Below, piece after piece: positions 7,910 to 17,502 of a DNA stretch of 64,000 nucleotides (the first letter of the stretch is position 1; each line of letters begins with the position of its first letter). The stretch covers positions 1,054,001 through 1,118,000 of the forward strand of contig NZ_JAGQFP010000002.1 in NCBI RefSeq assembly GCF_019090095.1. Direction: 5' to 3'. This DNA comes from Stutzerimonas stutzeri. GTDB lineage: Bacteria > Pseudomonadota > Gammaproteobacteria > Pseudomonadales > Pseudomonadaceae. The position numbers were made by a program, and so were the translations under genes. The notes under the pieces are model-generated. The model saw only the letters and a list, made by a program, of their open reading frames with translations, did not search any database and had not been told where the DNA came from.

Positions 7910-8386
7910 ATGCCCCTGAAGACCATCGAAGGAACCTTCATCGCCCCGCAGGGCAAATACGCCCTGGTCGTAGGCCGCTTCAACAGCTTCGTCGTCGAAA
8001 GCCTGGTCAGTGGCGCGGTTGACGCGCTGGTTCGCCATGGTGTCAGCGAAGACGCCATCACCATCATCCGGGCACCGGGTGCCTTCGAGATTCCACTGGT
8101 CGCGCAGAAGGTCGCTCAGCAGGGCGAATACGACGCCATCGTCGCGCTGGGCGCGGTCATCCGCGGTGGCACCCCGCACTTCGAATACGTGGCCGGCGAA
8201 TGCACCAAGGGCCTGGCGCAGGTTTCCATGGAGTTCGGTGTGCCGGTCGCCTTTGGCGTACTGACGGTCGACTCCATCGAGCAGGCCATCGAGCGCTCCG
8301 GCACCAAGGCCGGTAACAAGGGCGCCGAAGCCGCATTGTCTGCCCTGGAAATGGTGAGTCTGCTGGCGCAGCTGGAGGCCAAGTGA
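7910..8386 (+). CDS. ribH: 6,7-dimethyl-8-ribityllumazine synthase
   Basis: This 158-residue enzyme condenses the RibD product with the RibB product to lumazine, the substrate of RibE. Family motifs seen are [19 protein letters not shown] near residue 22, APGAFEIPL near residue 57, and [14 protein letters not shown] near residue 81 with the catalytic His. It follows ribBA after a hairpin and overlaps the nusB start (GTGA), so riboflavin and NusB synthesis are coupled, as in most gammaproteobacteria. Confidence 0.97.
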   Translation: MPLKTIEGTFIAPQGKYALVVGRFNSFVVESLVSGAVDALVRHGVSEDAITIIRAPGAFEIPLVAQKVAQQGEYDAIVALGAVIRGGTPHFEYVAGECTKGLAQVSMEFGVPVAFGVLTVDSIEQAIERSGTKAGNKGAEAALSALEMVSLLAQLEAK

Positions 8387-8868
8387 GCCTGAATCACGAC
8401 GACAGCCAGGATGCCCCGCAGCCCAAGGCCAAGGGCAAGATCGCGACGCGTCGCGTGGCACGCAGCCTGGCGATGCAGGCGCTGTATCAGTGGCACATGG
8501 CGGGCCAGAGCCTCAACGAAATCGAGGCGCAGTTCCGCGTCGACAACGATTTCTCCGGCGTTGACGGCACCTACTTCCATGAGCTGCTGACCGGTGTCGC
8601 CCGCGGCAAGACCGAGATCGACGGCGCGATCGTGCCGCATCTCGATCGTCCGCTCGAAGAACTCGATCCGGTCGAGCTGGCGGTCCTGCGCCTCTCCACC
8701 TTCGAGCTGATGCAGCGCATCGACGTGCCGTACCGGGTGGTGATCAACGAAGGTATCGAGCTGGCCAAGGTGTTCGGCGCCACTGACGGGCACAAATTCG
8801 TCAATGGTGTGCTGGACAAGCTGGCGCCCAGCCTGCGCAGTGCCGAGGTCGGCGCGCACAAGCGCTGA
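8383..8868 (+). CDS. nusB: Transcription antitermination factor NusB
   Basis: This 161-residue all-helical protein, with NusE (S10), binds boxA RNA during rRNA antitermination. The start of the fold is [19 protein letters not shown] near residue 24; the C-terminal half has [14 protein letters not shown] and [24 protein letters not shown], the conserved final helices. The GTG start overlaps the ribH stop. The first 20 residues are a charged tail not needed for the fold. Confidence 0.96.
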   Translation: MSLNHDDSQDAPQPKAKGKIATRRVARSLAMQALYQWHMAGQSLNEIEAQFRVDNDFSGVDGTYFHELLTGVARGKTEIDGAIVPHLDRPLEELDPVELAVLRLSTFELMQRIDVPYRVVINEGIELAKVFGATDGHKFVNGVLDKLAPSLRSAEVGAHKR

Positions 8869-8882
8869 GCCTGGCCTGCCAG

Positions 8883-9839
8883 ATGGGTGAGTTCGAGCTG
8901 ATCCGCCACTACTTCGCCGCCGCCGCTTGTGCCAGGGCTGGCGGCGAAGTCGCGTTGGGCATCGGCGATGATTGCGCCTTGCTGGCCGTTCCGGTCGGTG
9001 AGCAGCTGACGGTATCCACCGACACGCTGGTTGCCGGCGTGCATTTCCCTGATCCCTGCGACCCTTATCGGCTTGGCCAGCGTGCATTGGCCGTATCGAC
9101 CAGTGACCTGGCCGGTATGGGGGCGACGCCCATCGGCTTCACCCTGGCGCTGACGATTCCTGCTGCCGATCCCGATTGGTTGAGCGCGTTTGCCCGTGGC
9201 CTCGACGCGATGGCGGCTGGCTGTGGCATGCGCCTGATCGGCGGCGACACCACCCGCGGCCCGTTGAGTATCACGCTGACGGTCTTCGGTCGTGTACCGA
9301 CCGGCGCGGCGTTGCTTCGCAGCGGCGCCAGGGCTGGGGATCTGCTCTGTGTCGGCGGTGCGCTGGGCGACGCGGCCGGTGCATTGCCCATTGTGCTCGG
9401 CAAACAGCTGGGCGAATCGGCTGACGCGGCGGCTCTGCTACGGCGCTACTGGTCGCCGCAGCCTCAGCTGGCCTTGGGGCAGGCACTGCGTGGCAGGGCG
9501 ACGGCGGTGCTGGATATATCCGATGGTCTGCTGGCCGACTGCGCGCATATTGCCGACGCCTCGGGCGTCTCGTTGCAGATCGAGCGATCCCGGCTGCCGT
9601 TGTCGGATGCGCTACGGGCTGTCGCTGGCGAAGGCGCGCTGCAATGCGCCTTGGCCGGTGGCGATGATTATCTGCTGGCGTTCACGCTGCCTGCCGAGCA
9701 TCTGCCGTCGCTGCGCGAAGAAGGGTGGTCTGTCCATGTGATCGGCCGTGCCGTTGCGGGCGTGGGCGTTCAGCTGCTCGATGCGGAAGGCAACGCCATA
9801 AGCACCGGTGACCCGGGTTATAACCATTTCCGCGATTGA
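8883..9839 (+). CDS. thiL: Thiamine-monophosphate kinase
   Basis: This 318-residue enzyme phosphorylates thiamine monophosphate to thiamine pyrophosphate, the last step of the coenzyme's synthesis. It starts with the family's GEFELIRHYF and has the metal/ATP segments GIGDDCALL near residue 27, STDTLVAGVHF near residue 45, SDLAGMGATP near residue 75 and GGDTTRGP near residue 120. ISDGLLADCAHI lies in the C-terminal half. It is 14 bases from nusB and part of the rib-nusB operon. Confidence 0.96.
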   Translation: MGEFELIRHYFAAAACARAGGEVALGIGDDCALLAVPVGEQLTVSTDTLVAGVHFPDPCDPYRLGQRALAVSTSDLAGMGATPIGFTLALTIPAADPDWLSAFARGLDAMAAGCGMRLIGGDTTRGPLSITLTVFGRVPTGAALLRSGARAGDLLCVGGALGDAAGALPIVLGKQLGESADAAALLRRYWSPQPQLALGQALRGRATAVLDISDGLLADCAHIADASGVSLQIERSRLPLSDALRAVAGEGALQCALAGGDDYLLAFTLPAEHLPSLREEGWSVHVIGRAVAGVGVQLLDAEGNAISTGDPGYNHFRD

Positions 9840-9877
9840 GCGATGCGTTCGTTCGAGAAGAACAAGAGGAACACCGT

Positions 9878-10378
9878 TTGACCGATTCCCTGCAGCCTGG
9901 CGCCGAACCGATGCCCGTGTCGGTCTGGACCAATCCCTGGCACAACCTGGCCTTCGGTTTCGGCTCCGGCACGCTGCCCAAGGCGCCCGGCACCTGGGGC
10001 TCGCTGGTGGCGCTGGCCTTCGTGCCGCTGTGGCAGATGCTGCCTGGCTGGGGCTATGGTGTGCTGATCGTTGCGAGCATGCTGTTCGGGATCTGGCTAT
10101 GCGGCAAGGTCGCGCAGGACCTGGGCGTGCACGATCACGAGGGCATTGTCTGGGACGAGTTCGCCGGTATCTGGATCACCTTCTGGCTGGTGCCGGCGGG
10201 TTGGTACTGGTTGTTGCTCGGGTTCGTCGTGTTCCGCGTGCTGGACATCTTCAAACCCTGGCCGATCAGTTGGGTCGACCGGCACGTGCACGGTGGGCTG
10301 GGCATCATGCTCGATGACATCCTCGCCGGGTTCGCCGCCTGCGGCGTCATGCACCTGGCGGTGCGCTTGCTCGGCTGA
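9878..10378 (+). CDS. pgpA: Phosphatidylglycerophosphatase A
   Basis: This 166-residue inner-membrane enzyme removes phosphate from phosphatidylglycerophosphate to give phosphatidylglycerol. It has family motifs FGFGSGTLPKAPGTWGSL near residue 25 and HEGIVWDEFAGIWI near residue 85, with several membrane segments. I chose the TTG at 9878 (MTDSLQP), which has AGAGGA about 8 bases upstream. A TTG at 9836 overlapping the thiL stop would add 14 residues not typical of the family, but it cannot be ruled out. It is the last gene of the rib-nusB-thiL operon. Confidence 0.9.
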   Translation: MTDSLQPGAEPMPVSVWTNPWHNLAFGFGSGTLPKAPGTWGSLVALAFVPLWQMLPGWGYGVLIVASMLFGIWLCGKVAQDLGVHDHEGIVWDEFAGIWITFWLVPAGWYWLLLGFVVFRVLDIFKPWPISWVDRHVHGGLGIMLDDILAGFAACGVMHLAVRLLG

Positions 10379-10477
10379 GCCCTTCCTTCGGGCGGCCCGG
10401 GTTGTGCGTCGGATCGCTGCAAGGCCCAAGGGCTCATGAAAGAATGCGATCCGCCCTGCGTTAAGGAGCCGCCGCTG

Positions 10478-11125
10478 ATGCGTCCCGTCGCCCTGTTGTT
10501 TGCCATGACCCTGCCGATTCTGGCGTTCACTGCCCTGGCGTCGCCGCGCGTGCAGGTGGTCGGCCTGTTTCCCGGTGCGGCCGTGCTGAATGTCGACGGT
10601 CAGCGCAAGCTGGTGCGGGTCGGTCAGACTGGCCCTGGCGGCGTCGAGGTGATCAGGGCTGACGCCAACGGTGCAGTGCTTCGAGTGGAAGGCGTCGAGC
10701 GCAATTACAGTCTTTCTCGCGAGCTGAGCGCCGGTTTTGCCGAACCCGAACGTCGGCAACTGAGCATCGCTCAAGGGCAGGGCGGCCACTATTGGATCGC
10801 CGGTTCGATCAATGGCCAGCCCGTGCAGTTTCTCGTCGATACCGGAGCCACCTCGGTGGCGATCAATGAAATCCAGGCGCGGCGGCTCGGTATCGACTAC
10901 CGGGTCGACGGTCGGCAAATCGTCGTCGGCACGGCAAGCGGTACGGCCAAGGCCTGGCGGGTCAATCTCAACAGCGTGAAGGTCGGCGTGATCGACGTGC
11001 TCGGCGTCGAGGCCGTCGTGGTGGAAGGCGGCTCGCCCACCGAAGCGCTGCTTGGCATGAGCTTTCTCAGCAGGGTCAGCTGGCGCGAGGAGCAGGGCGT
11101 CCTGAAACTGGAATCGAAGTTCTAG
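10478..11125 (+). CDS. Clan AA retropepsin-like aspartic protease, exported
   Basis: This 215-residue protein has an N-terminal signal peptide (about residues 1-20, ending near ALA-SPRVQV), then a small SH3-like segment. A single-chain retropepsin-like domain follows, with the catalytic [12 protein letters not shown] near residue 120 and a closing [11 protein letters not shown] near residue 190. The start at 10478 has AAGGAG 8 bases upstream. Single aspartate domains of this kind act as dimers; the substrate in the periplasm is unknown. It lies between pgpA and ribA, the same place as in related Pseudomonas. Confidence 0.8.
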   Translation: MRPVALLFAMTLPILAFTALASPRVQVVGLFPGAAVLNVDGQRKLVRVGQTGPGGVEVIRADANGAVLRVEGVERNYSLSRELSAGFAEPERRQLSIAQGQGGHYWIAGSINGQPVQFLVDTGATSVAINEIQARRLGIDYRVDGRQIVVGTASGTAKAWRVNLNSVKVGVIDVLGVEAVVVEGGSPTEALLGMSFLSRVSWREEQGVLKLESKF

Positions 11126-11244
11126 CGCCGGTCCGTCGCTGCGGGCTTGGCGTCTGCGCAGCGGTGGTGGCCGCATCTTCCGATACAGCTTGCCCCGGCA
11201 CTGCTGTTACAATATCCGCTTTTCCGTCTTCTGGAGTCGCTCCG

Positions 11245-11862
11245 GTGTCTGTCGTGTTCGTCGCCGCTTCCAAACTGCCGACGCCGTTCGGTGTGTTCAC
11301 CATGCATGGTTTTCTCGATCAGGACACTGGCAAGGAGCATGTCGTGCTGACTCTGGGCGACGTTGCGGACGGCAAGCCCGTCCTGGGACGCCTACACTCC
11401 GAATGCCTGACCGGCGATGCCTTGTTCAGCCTGCGCTGTGATTGCGGCTTCCAGCTCGAAGCCGCGCTGCGCGCGATTGCCGAAGAGGGGCGCGGAGCCT
11501 TGCTCTACCTGCGTCAGGAAGGCCGCGGTATCGGGCTGCTGAACAAGATCCGTGCCTACGAATTGCAGGATGGCGGTGCCGATACCGTCGAGGCCAACGA
11601 GCGTCTTGGCTTCGCGCCAGACATGCGCGACTACGCGATCTGTCTGCCGATGCTCGAGCACCTGGGCATCGCCGAAATCAAGCTGATGACCAACAACCCA
11701 CGCAAGGTGAAGGCGTTGCAGGGCTTCGGTATCCGCGTTGCCGAACGCATGCCGCTGGAGGTCGCCCACAATCCGCACAACCGCAAATACCTCGCCACCA
11801 AGGCCGGCAAGCTGGGCCATATGCTCGGCGAGATCCATCAGGGCGAAGCCGAGCAGTCGTGA
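11245..11862 (+). CDS. ribA: GTP cyclohydrolase II
   Basis: This 205-residue enzyme opens GTP to start riboflavin synthesis. It has the complete catalytic set: [23 protein letters not shown] with the three zinc cysteines near residues 53-66, [17 protein letters not shown] near residue 90, [11 protein letters not shown], and [12 protein letters not shown]. The GTG at 11245 has CTGGAG upstream and gives [16 protein letters not shown], the known N-terminus in the genus. This enzyme supplies the activity missing from the C-terminal domain of the RibBA at 6771. It is not directly behind the FMN riboswitch. Confidence 0.97.
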   Translation: MSVVFVAASKLPTPFGVFTMHGFLDQDTGKEHVVLTLGDVADGKPVLGRLHSECLTGDALFSLRCDCGFQLEAALRAIAEEGRGALLYLRQEGRGIGLLNKIRAYELQDGGADTVEANERLGFAPDMRDYAICLPMLEHLGIAEIKLMTNNPRKVKALQGFGIRVAERMPLEVAHNPHNRKYLATKAGKLGHMLGEIHQGEAEQS

Positions 11863-12278
11863 ACCGCTCGGCCGCCCGTCGCCAGCTGGTGCGCGACGGT
11901 TGGCGTTACCTGCTGGGCATCGTCCTGCCTGTGCTCATCAGTAGCCAGTTGCCCCCGTTGGCGGGCCGTATCGGCGAGTCGCTCGCATTGCCGCTGTTCT
12001 TCATTGGCCTCGCCACACTGTTCCTGAGCCTGCGCCGATTCACTGCCTACAAGCATGCCCTGATCGCGGCGGAAAACAGCCTGAACACTGCTACCGAAGC
12101 GTCCGCGTGGGCGGCGTTGCGTGCCGTCCGGCTGCGGGCGTTGCGCACCGCCGCGTTACCCGCATGGATAGCGGCAATCGGCGCGCCCATCGGCCTTGAG
12201 CCGGTTGCCCAGGTACTGCTGGTGTCTGGCAGTCTCGTCCTGCTGCTGCTCTACCGCATTCCGCGCCAACTCCAGTGA
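11859..12278 (+). CDS. Small inner-membrane protein, function unknown
   Basis: This is a 139-residue hydrophobic protein with about four predicted membrane segments: residues 17-32, 40-55, one around 95-112, and the C-terminal [15 protein letters not shown]. It starts at a GTG overlapping the ribA stop and its own stop overlaps the start of the cobalamin-binding protein. The three genes are therefore tightly coupled. No catalytic motif was seen. Its place next to a BtuF-like protein hints at a membrane partner in cobalamin handling, but it is too short for a BtuC permease. Confidence 0.7.
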   Translation: MNRSAARRQLVRDGWRYLLGIVLPVLISSQLPPLAGRIGESLALPLFFIGLATLFLSLRRFTAYKHALIAAENSLNTATEASAWAALRAVRLRALRTAALPAWIAAIGAPIGLEPVAQVLLVSGSLVLLLLYRIPRQLQ

Positions 12279-13078
12279 TGCGGGCGCTATTGCTGGCCAT
12301 CGCGTTGTCATGCTCGCCGCTGCTTGCCGCAACGGAGCGGGTGGTCAGCCTGGCGCCTTCGCTCAGCGAGATCATGCTGGAGCTGGATGCGGCGGACTTG
12401 CTGGTCGGCGTGCTCGATGGCGGCGAGCGGCCCGATGCGCTGGCCCAGGTGCCGTCCGTGGGGCGGCTCGGTCAGTTGGAAATGGAAAGCCTCCTGGCGT
12501 TGCAGCCGACATTGGTGTTGCTCTGGCCGGACAGTATCAGCCAGGCGCAACGTGAACAGCTGAAGCAGTTCGGTATACCGGTGCTGGTCGCGCAGCCCAC
12601 GTCGTTGGTGCAGTTGTCACAGCAGTTCGCGCGAATCGGCGAGCGGGTTGGGCGCGGCGAGCAGGGCCGGCAGCTCGAGCAGTCGTTCCAGCAGGGCCTG
12701 GATCGCCTGCGTGAGCGTTATCACCGCGAGCGCCCACTGGCGGTGTTCTACCAGATCTGGAACCGGCCGCTGTACACCCTCGGCGGAAGACAGATCATCA
12801 GCGAAGCCATCGAAGTGTGCGGCGGCCACAACGTCTTTGCCGACCTTCAGCTGCCGGCGCCTCAAGTCAGCATCGAGTCGGTGCTATCGCGCAATCCCGA
12901 GGTGATTCTCGCTGGCAGCGGCGCTCAGCTATCGGAGTGGAACGCCTGGCCGCAGCTCGCCGCAGTGCGCAAGGCGCAACTGTGGGAGGTGCCGGACAAG
13001 GGGCTGGAGCGGCCGAGCTTCCAGATGCTGGGAGCCATCGGGAAGCTCTGTGAGGTGATGGGGCAGGCCGCACGCTGA
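12278..13078 (+). CDS. BtuF-like periplasmic cobalamin-binding protein
   Basis: This 266-residue protein has a signal peptide (residues 1-18, ending near LLAATERVV) and the class III periplasmic-binding fold. RVVSLAPSLSEIMLELDAADLLVG is the usual N-terminal lobe and QPTLVLLWPDSISQ follows. The C-terminal lobe has QIWNRPLYTLGGRQIISEAIEVCGG. BtuF delivers vitamin B12 to the BtuCD importer. No btuC or btuD is adjacent, but the gene is convergent with a riboswitch-controlled TonB receptor of BtuB type 14 bases away. The family also binds iron chelates, so cobalamin is favoured by context. Confidence 0.8.
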   Translation: MRALLLAIALSCSPLLAATERVVSLAPSLSEIMLELDAADLLVGVLDGGERPDALAQVPSVGRLGQLEMESLLALQPTLVLLWPDSISQAQREQLKQFGIPVLVAQPTSLVQLSQQFARIGERVGRGEQGRQLEQSFQQGLDRLRERYHRERPLAVFYQIWNRPLYTLGGRQIISEAIEVCGGHNVFADLQLPAPQVSIESVLSRNPEVILAGSGAQLSEWNAWPQLAAVRKAQLWEVPDKGLERPSFQMLGAIGKLCEVMGQAAR

Positions 13079-13092
13079 CGTGCTGTGAAGGG

Positions 13093-14967
13093 TTAAAGCG
13101 CTGGAGTCCAGATGACCGCGAGCAGGCCGGTTCGGCCCTGTTTGCGGTAACCGTAGACGCTGTCCATGTCGCCGAAGCTGCGCTGATACAGCGCCTGGTG
13201 GTAGTCCTTGTCCAGCACGTTCTCCAGCTTTGCTTCCCAGCGAAGTTCGGGGCTGGCCTGCCAGCTGGTGCGCAGGTCGAGTACCGCATAGCCGGGAATC
13301 GTGCTGCGCTCGGACTCGAAGTTGGCATTGAAGGCGCCGTCGTCGAAACGTTCGCTGAATGCCTGCCAGGTCGCACCGACGCCAAATTCACCGAACTGGC
13401 GATCCAGGTCCAGGCTCAGCGTGCGCTTGGCGCGGCGTTGCAACACGCGACCATTGTCCCGGTCGCGCGGGTCGATGATGCTCAGTCCTAGATTGGCCTG
13501 CCAGCCGAGCAGTTCGCGGGCCGCGCTGGCTTCGAAGCCGTTGATTCGAGCCTGGTTGACGTTCTCCATCTGACGGCCGCCCCAGGCAATCATGTCTTCG
13601 ACGTCGGTGCGATACAGCGAGGCGTCGAGTTGTGTACCGTTGAAGTCGGCACGCCATTGCAGCTCGTAGGTCTTCGAGGTTTCCGGCCTCAAGTCCGGAT
13701 TGGGGCCCCAAGCCGGCGGTGCGTAGAGGTCGGTGAAGGTCGGCGCGCGAAAGCCTTCGCCATAGCTGAGTATCCAGCGCTGCGACTCGCCTACCGGCAG
13801 GCTGAAGGCTGCGTTCCAGCTGTTGTGGCTACCGAACTGCTGGTTGTCGTCGTGGCGCAGACCCAGCTCCGTGCCGAAGCCGTCGCCCTGATAGCTATGC
13901 TGGGCGAAAAAGGCCAGGTTGTCGCGGCTGTTTTCCTGATAGGCCGTGCTTGCGTCCAGGCGATCTTCGTACCAGTCGCTGCCGAGGCTTAGCTGGTGGT
14001 TTTCGTTCAGTTGCAAGCGGTTGATCCAGGCGGCCGAGTGACGCGTGGTTTCCAAGAGCCCGTCGTTGAACGCCGAGCCCACAGCACGGTTGCGGTCGAA
14101 ACTGCGCCCCAGCTCCAAACGACTGTTCCAGGCCTCGCTCAGTTGCCCGTCCAGATAGCCGCTGTAGCTACTGACGTGGAATTCGTCTTGGGGGACGCCG
14201 GGGGCGAATTCGTACGCATCGTCGTACTCGTTTTCGCCACGCTGGTCGTTAAGGCTCAGGCCGGCTTTCCAGTTGGCATCAAATTGGTGGTCGAGTTTCA
14301 GATGCAGGGCTTTGGTGCGCTGGCCATCGTCGTCGCTGTCAGCCCCGCGCTTGTCCCGGGTGATATCGAAGCCCTCGCGCTCGTCGAGGCTGGCTCCGAG
14401 GTTGACGCGGGTCTGCTCGGTACCGCCAGACAGGTTCAGGCTGCGCTGGTAGGTTTTGTCGCTGCCCGCGGCCAGGCGTATTTCCGGGCTCAGGCCCGGC
14501 TCGCCACCGCGAGTGAATATCTGGATGACACCGCCAATAGCGTCGGCGCCGTACAGCGACGAGCGCGGGCCGCGGATGACTTCGATACGCTCGACGTTAT
14601 CGATGGCCAGATAATCGAGGCGGGCGAACCCGCTGGTTGCCGAGGAAATGCGCTGTCCGTCCAGCAATACCAGGGTCTGCGCCGTGCCCGTACCGCGCAG
14701 AGACAATGACGGCAGGCCACCGGCGCTGCCGATCAGCACGCCGGGTACCCGGCGAAGCAGTTCGGGCACGCTACGGGCCTGCAAACGCTCGATGTCGGCA
14801 CGGGTAAATACCGTGTTGGCTGCGGTGGCCTGAGCGCGTGGCTCGGCTTGGCGTGCCGAAGTGACGAGCATGTTCGGTAGTTGATAGCTGCCATTCATGT
14901 TCGTATCGGCAAATGCCGGGGAGGCCGGGAGCAACGCCACGGCCAAGGCAAGACGGGACAGTTTCAT
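13093..14967 (-). CDS. btuB: TonB-dependent receptor, BtuB type (vitamin B12)
   Basis: This is a 624-residue outer-membrane receptor. It has a signal peptide (residues 1-21, ending PAFA), a TonB-box-like segment NMLVTSARQ, and a plug domain (RSVPELLRRVPGVLIGSAGGLPSLSLRGTG, then RIEVIRGPRSSLYGADAIGGVIQI). A 22-strand barrel ends in a C-terminal aromatic-rich strand with GLLAVIWTPAL. Its specificity for cobalamin is supported by the cobalamin riboswitch upstream and by the convergent BtuF-like gene. Start 14967 follows a GAGGA that lies in the sequestering hairpin at 14978-15001; the frame also opens at a TTG 9 bases earlier. Confidence 0.92.
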   Translation of the reverse strand: MKLSRLALAVALLPASPAFADTNMNGSYQLPNMLVTSARQAEPRAQATAANTVFTRADIERLQARSVPELLRRVPGVLIGSAGGLPSLSLRGTGTAQTLVLLDGQRISSATSGFARLDYLAIDNVERIEVIRGPRSSLYGADAIGGVIQIFTRGGEPGLSPEIRLAAGSDKTYQRSLNLSGGTEQTRVNLGASLDEREGFDITRDKRGADSDDDGQRTKALHLKLDHQFDANWKAGLSLNDQRGENEYDDAYEFAPGVPQDEFHVSSYSGYLDGQLSEAWNSRLELGRSFDRNRAVGSAFNDGLLETTRHSAAWINRLQLNENHQLSLGSDWYEDRLDASTAYQENSRDNLAFFAQHSYQGDGFGTELGLRHDDNQQFGSHNSWNAAFSLPVGESQRWILSYGEGFRAPTFTDLYAPPAWGPNPDLRPETSKTYELQWRADFNGTQLDASLYRTDVEDMIAWGGRQMENVNQARINGFEASAARELLGWQANLGLSIIDPRDRDNGRVLQRRAKRTLSLDLDRQFGEFGVGATWQAFSERFDDGAFNANFESERSTIPGYAVLDLRTSWQASPELRWEAKLENVLDKDYHQALYQRSFGDMDSVYGYRKQGRTGLLAVIWTPAL

Positions 14968-14977
14968 CAGGATCAAT

Positions 14978-15056
14978 CCTCAAAAGTTCAAACTTTCGAG
15001 GAGGGCAGGAACAAACGCGGAATGGCGGGCATCGGCGCTTGACGGTGCTGCCCTCC
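14978..15056 (-). promoter_or_regulatory. Expression platform of the cobalamin riboswitch: two overlapping alternative hairpins
   Basis: Hairpin A (14978-15001) pairs CCTCgAAAGTT with AACTTTtGAGG in the btuB sense and hides the GAGGA ribosome site. Hairpin B pairs GGAGGGCAG (complement of 15048-15056) with CTGCCCTCC (complement of 15000-15008), a perfect 9 bp. The two share bases 15000-15001, so forming B should weaken A and free the site. No T-run is present. The link to ligand binding is inferred. Confidence 0.55.
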
Positions 15057-15069
15057 GCAACACCAGTCG

Positions 15070-15262
15070 AATCCGCCAGGCCGGTCTCCGGGCTGTCGAC
15101 ACGCACCCGGCTCGCCTTCCCATGCGGTGCACAGTGGCGGTTGAGCGGGCGGTGATCCTCAAGGATCGTGGTCGATTACCGTTGCGGGGGCAGCGCCGGC
15201 CTTGCTCTTGCGAGCGCACCGGCTTCCCGTTTAATGCGGACCTTGCGGTCGTGCACACCTGG
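15070..15262 (-). ncRNA. Cobalamin riboswitch
   Basis: Read on the minus strand, the aptamer shows GTCCGCATTAAACGGGAAGCCGGTG, then GCTGCCCCCGCAACGGTAA. The B12-box core GCCACTG and GGGAAGGCG follow, and it closes with GACAGCCCGGAGACCGGCC. These are the conserved elements in the conserved order. It lies about 100 bases before btuB and should lower receptor synthesis when adenosylcobalamin is plentiful. Confidence 0.95.
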
Positions 15263-15433
15263 GCGGATCAGAAATCGCGGGAACCTTAAGGGCTGGCCCG
15301 GAGAAACACAAGCAAAGCGCGAACGACCGAGAATCGGCTGGGCGGCGAGTGTGGTTCGGTCTGGTGGGATGAGCGGCGCGGGGACCCGGTTCGCCTGCGC
15401 ACCGTGACGCATCCTGTGCTGTGTCGGGGGGTA

Positions 15434-15461
15434 ACGCCGTGTCTGGCGGCAGACACGGCGT
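15434..15461 (-). terminator. Strong hairpin after dxs
   Basis: CGCCGTGTCTG at 15435-15445 pairs perfectly with CAGACACGGCG at 15450-15460 (11 bp, extended by one A-T pair). It lies 14 bases past the dxs stop. No T-run follows, so it may be a transcript-end stabiliser or a weak terminator. Confidence 0.5.
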
Positions 15462-15475
15462 CGCGACTGGCGCCG

Positions 15476-17380
15476 TCAGATCTGCGCCAGTCTTGCGCGG
15501 ATTGACGCTTCGATGCCGGCGGCGTCGAGCCCGCATTCCTTGAGCATCTCGCTGGGCTTGGCATGCTCGACGTAGTAGTCCGGTAGCCCCAGATGGAGGA
15601 TCGGCTTCTGCCGGTTCTCGGCGGCGAGGAACTCGCCAACGGCGCTGCCGGCCCCGCCCATGATGCTGTTTTCCTCAACGGTCACCAGCAAGTCGTGGCT
15701 GTCGGCCATCTCGCGCACCAGCGCTTCGTCCAGCGGTTTGACGAAGCGCATGTCGACCACGGTAGCGTCGAGCGCGTCAGCTACCTGCAAGGCTTCGACC
15801 AGTTGCACCCCGAACACCAGCAAGGCGACGCGCTGACCATCCTCGGCACCGCCCTGACGGCGAACCACGCCCTTGCCGATCTCCAGCGGCTCGAGGCCGG
15901 GCTCGATCACCGCATTCGGGCCCGTGCCACGTGGGTAACGCACCGCTGCGGGGCCTTCGAAGTGATAGCCGGTGGTGAGCATGCGGCGCATCTCGTTTTC
16001 GTCGCTTGGGGTCATCACCAGCATGCCGGGGATGCAGCGCAGGTACGAGAGGTCGAAGCTGCCGGCATGGGTCGGGCCGTCTTCGCCGACGAGGCCGGCG
16101 CGGTCGATGGCGAACAGGACGTCGAGATTTTGCACCGCGACATCATGGATCAGTTGATCGTAGGCCCGCTGCAGGAATGTCGAGTAGATCGCCACCACCG
16201 GCTTGGCGCCTTCGCACGCCATACCCGCGGCCAGTGTCACCGCGTGCTGCTCAGCGATGGCCACGTCGAAATAGCGATCCGGGTAGCGTTCACTGAACGC
16301 GATCAGGTCCGAACCTTCCTTCATCGCCGGGGTGATGCCGGTCAGGCGCGGATCGGCGGCCGCCATGTCGCACAACCATTGGCCGAACACGTTGGAATAC
16401 TTCGGGCCGCTGGGCTTCTTCGGCGTGGTGGGCGCGCCCACCGGCTCCAGCTTGCTGATCGCATGCCAGGTAATCGGGTCGACCTCTGCCGGGGCGAAGC
16501 CTTTGCCCTTCTTGGTCACCACGTGCAGGAACTGAGGGCCGGCCAGGTCGCGCATGTTGCGCAACGTGGCGATCAGGGTTGGCAGGTCGTGGCCGTCGAT
16601 GGGGCCGATATAGTTCCAGCCAAGCTCTTCGAACAGGGTGCCGGGCACCAGCATGCCCTTGGCGTATTCCTCGGTGCGGCGGGCGATTTCCCAGGCGCCG
16701 GGCAGGCGCGACAGGACCTTTTTGCTGCCCTCGCGCATGCTCGAATAGGTACGGCTGGAGAGGATCTTGGCCAGGTAGTTGGACAGGCCGCCGACGTTGC
16801 GCGAAATCGACATGTCGTTGTCGTTGAGCACCACCAGCATGTCGGCGCCGACTTCGGGCGCATGGTTCAGCGCCTCGAACGCCATGCCGGCGGTGAGCGC
16901 GCCATCGCCGATCACCGCGATGGATTTGCGCTTCTTGCCTTGCAGGCGCGCAGCTATGGCCATGCCCAGCGCCGCGCTGATCGAGGTGCTGGAATGGCCG
17001 ACGCCGAAGGTGTCGTACTCGCTCTCGCTACGGCGCGGGAAGGCGGCAAGGCCGTCTTTCTGGCGCAGGCTTTCCATGCGCTCGCGGCGCCCGGTGAGGA
17101 TCTTGTGCGGATAGGCCTGATGGCCGACGTCCCATACCAGCCGGTCTTTCGGCGTGTCGTAGACGTAGTGCAGGGCGATGGTCAGCTCGATTACACCGAG
17201 GCCGGCACCGAAGTGCCCGCCGGTCCGGCCGACGCTGTAGAGCAGGTCCTGCCGCAGCTCGTTGGCGAGTTCATCAAGTTCCGCTTCGCCCAGCCGGCGC
17301 AGCTGCTCGGGAGTGGCCGCGCGATCTAGAACGGGCGTCGCAGGGCGGACCCGAGGAATCTCATGGAACGTCTTGGGCAT
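15476..17380 (-). CDS. dxs: 1-deoxy-D-xylulose-5-phosphate synthase
   Basis: This 634-residue thiamine-diphosphate enzyme joins pyruvate and glyceraldehyde 3-phosphate, the first step of the MEP isoprenoid pathway; its product also feeds thiamine and pyridoxal synthesis. It shows [17 protein letters not shown] near residue 82, the cofactor motif [17 protein letters not shown] near 157 with NDNDMSIS, and the transketolase middle domain with [15 protein letters not shown] near 430. A C-terminal domain follows. The length is normal. It is downstream of ispA-xseB on the same strand with a 122-base gap. Confidence 0.98.
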   Translation of the reverse strand: MPKTFHEIPRVRPATPVLDRAATPEQLRRLGEAELDELANELRQDLLYSVGRTGGHFGAGLGVIELTIALHYVYDTPKDRLVWDVGHQAYPHKILTGRRERMESLRQKDGLAAFPRRSESEYDTFGVGHSSTSISAALGMAIAARLQGKKRKSIAVIGDGALTAGMAFEALNHAPEVGADMLVVLNDNDMSISRNVGGLSNYLAKILSSRTYSSMREGSKKVLSRLPGAWEIARRTEEYAKGMLVPGTLFEELGWNYIGPIDGHDLPTLIATLRNMRDLAGPQFLHVVTKKGKGFAPAEVDPITWHAISKLEPVGAPTTPKKPSGPKYSNVFGQWLCDMAAADPRLTGITPAMKEGSDLIAFSERYPDRYFDVAIAEQHAVTLAAGMACEGAKPVVAIYSTFLQRAYDQLIHDVAVQNLDVLFAIDRAGLVGEDGPTHAGSFDLSYLRCIPGMLVMTPSDENEMRRMLTTGYHFEGPAAVRYPRGTGPNAVIEPGLEPLEIGKGVVRRQGGAEDGQRVALLVFGVQLVEALQVADALDATVVDMRFVKPLDEALVREMADSHDLLVTVEENSIMGGAGSAVGEFLAAENRQKPILHLGLPDYYVEHAKPSEMLKECGLDAAGIEASIRARLAQI

Positions 17381-17502
17381 CGGGCGAATCGTTTTGGCTG
17401 AAAAAAGAGCCGCAGTTTACCTGATGGTTACTACGAGAAGAATGATCCAGGCATCAACGGTTGTCGGCGTGCGAATCGCGATCTGGTTCTGAACGTCCGG
17501 AC

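Noticed and set aside
10379..10477. GC-rich hairpin-like sequence after pgpA (CCTTCGGGCGG)
   Set aside because: Pairing is short and there is no T-run, so I did not call a terminator.
15593..17329. 578-codon frame opposite dxs
   Set aside because: It mirrors the dxs codons, has no family motif and is His/Ala/Arg-rich, the usual shadow in high-GC DNA.
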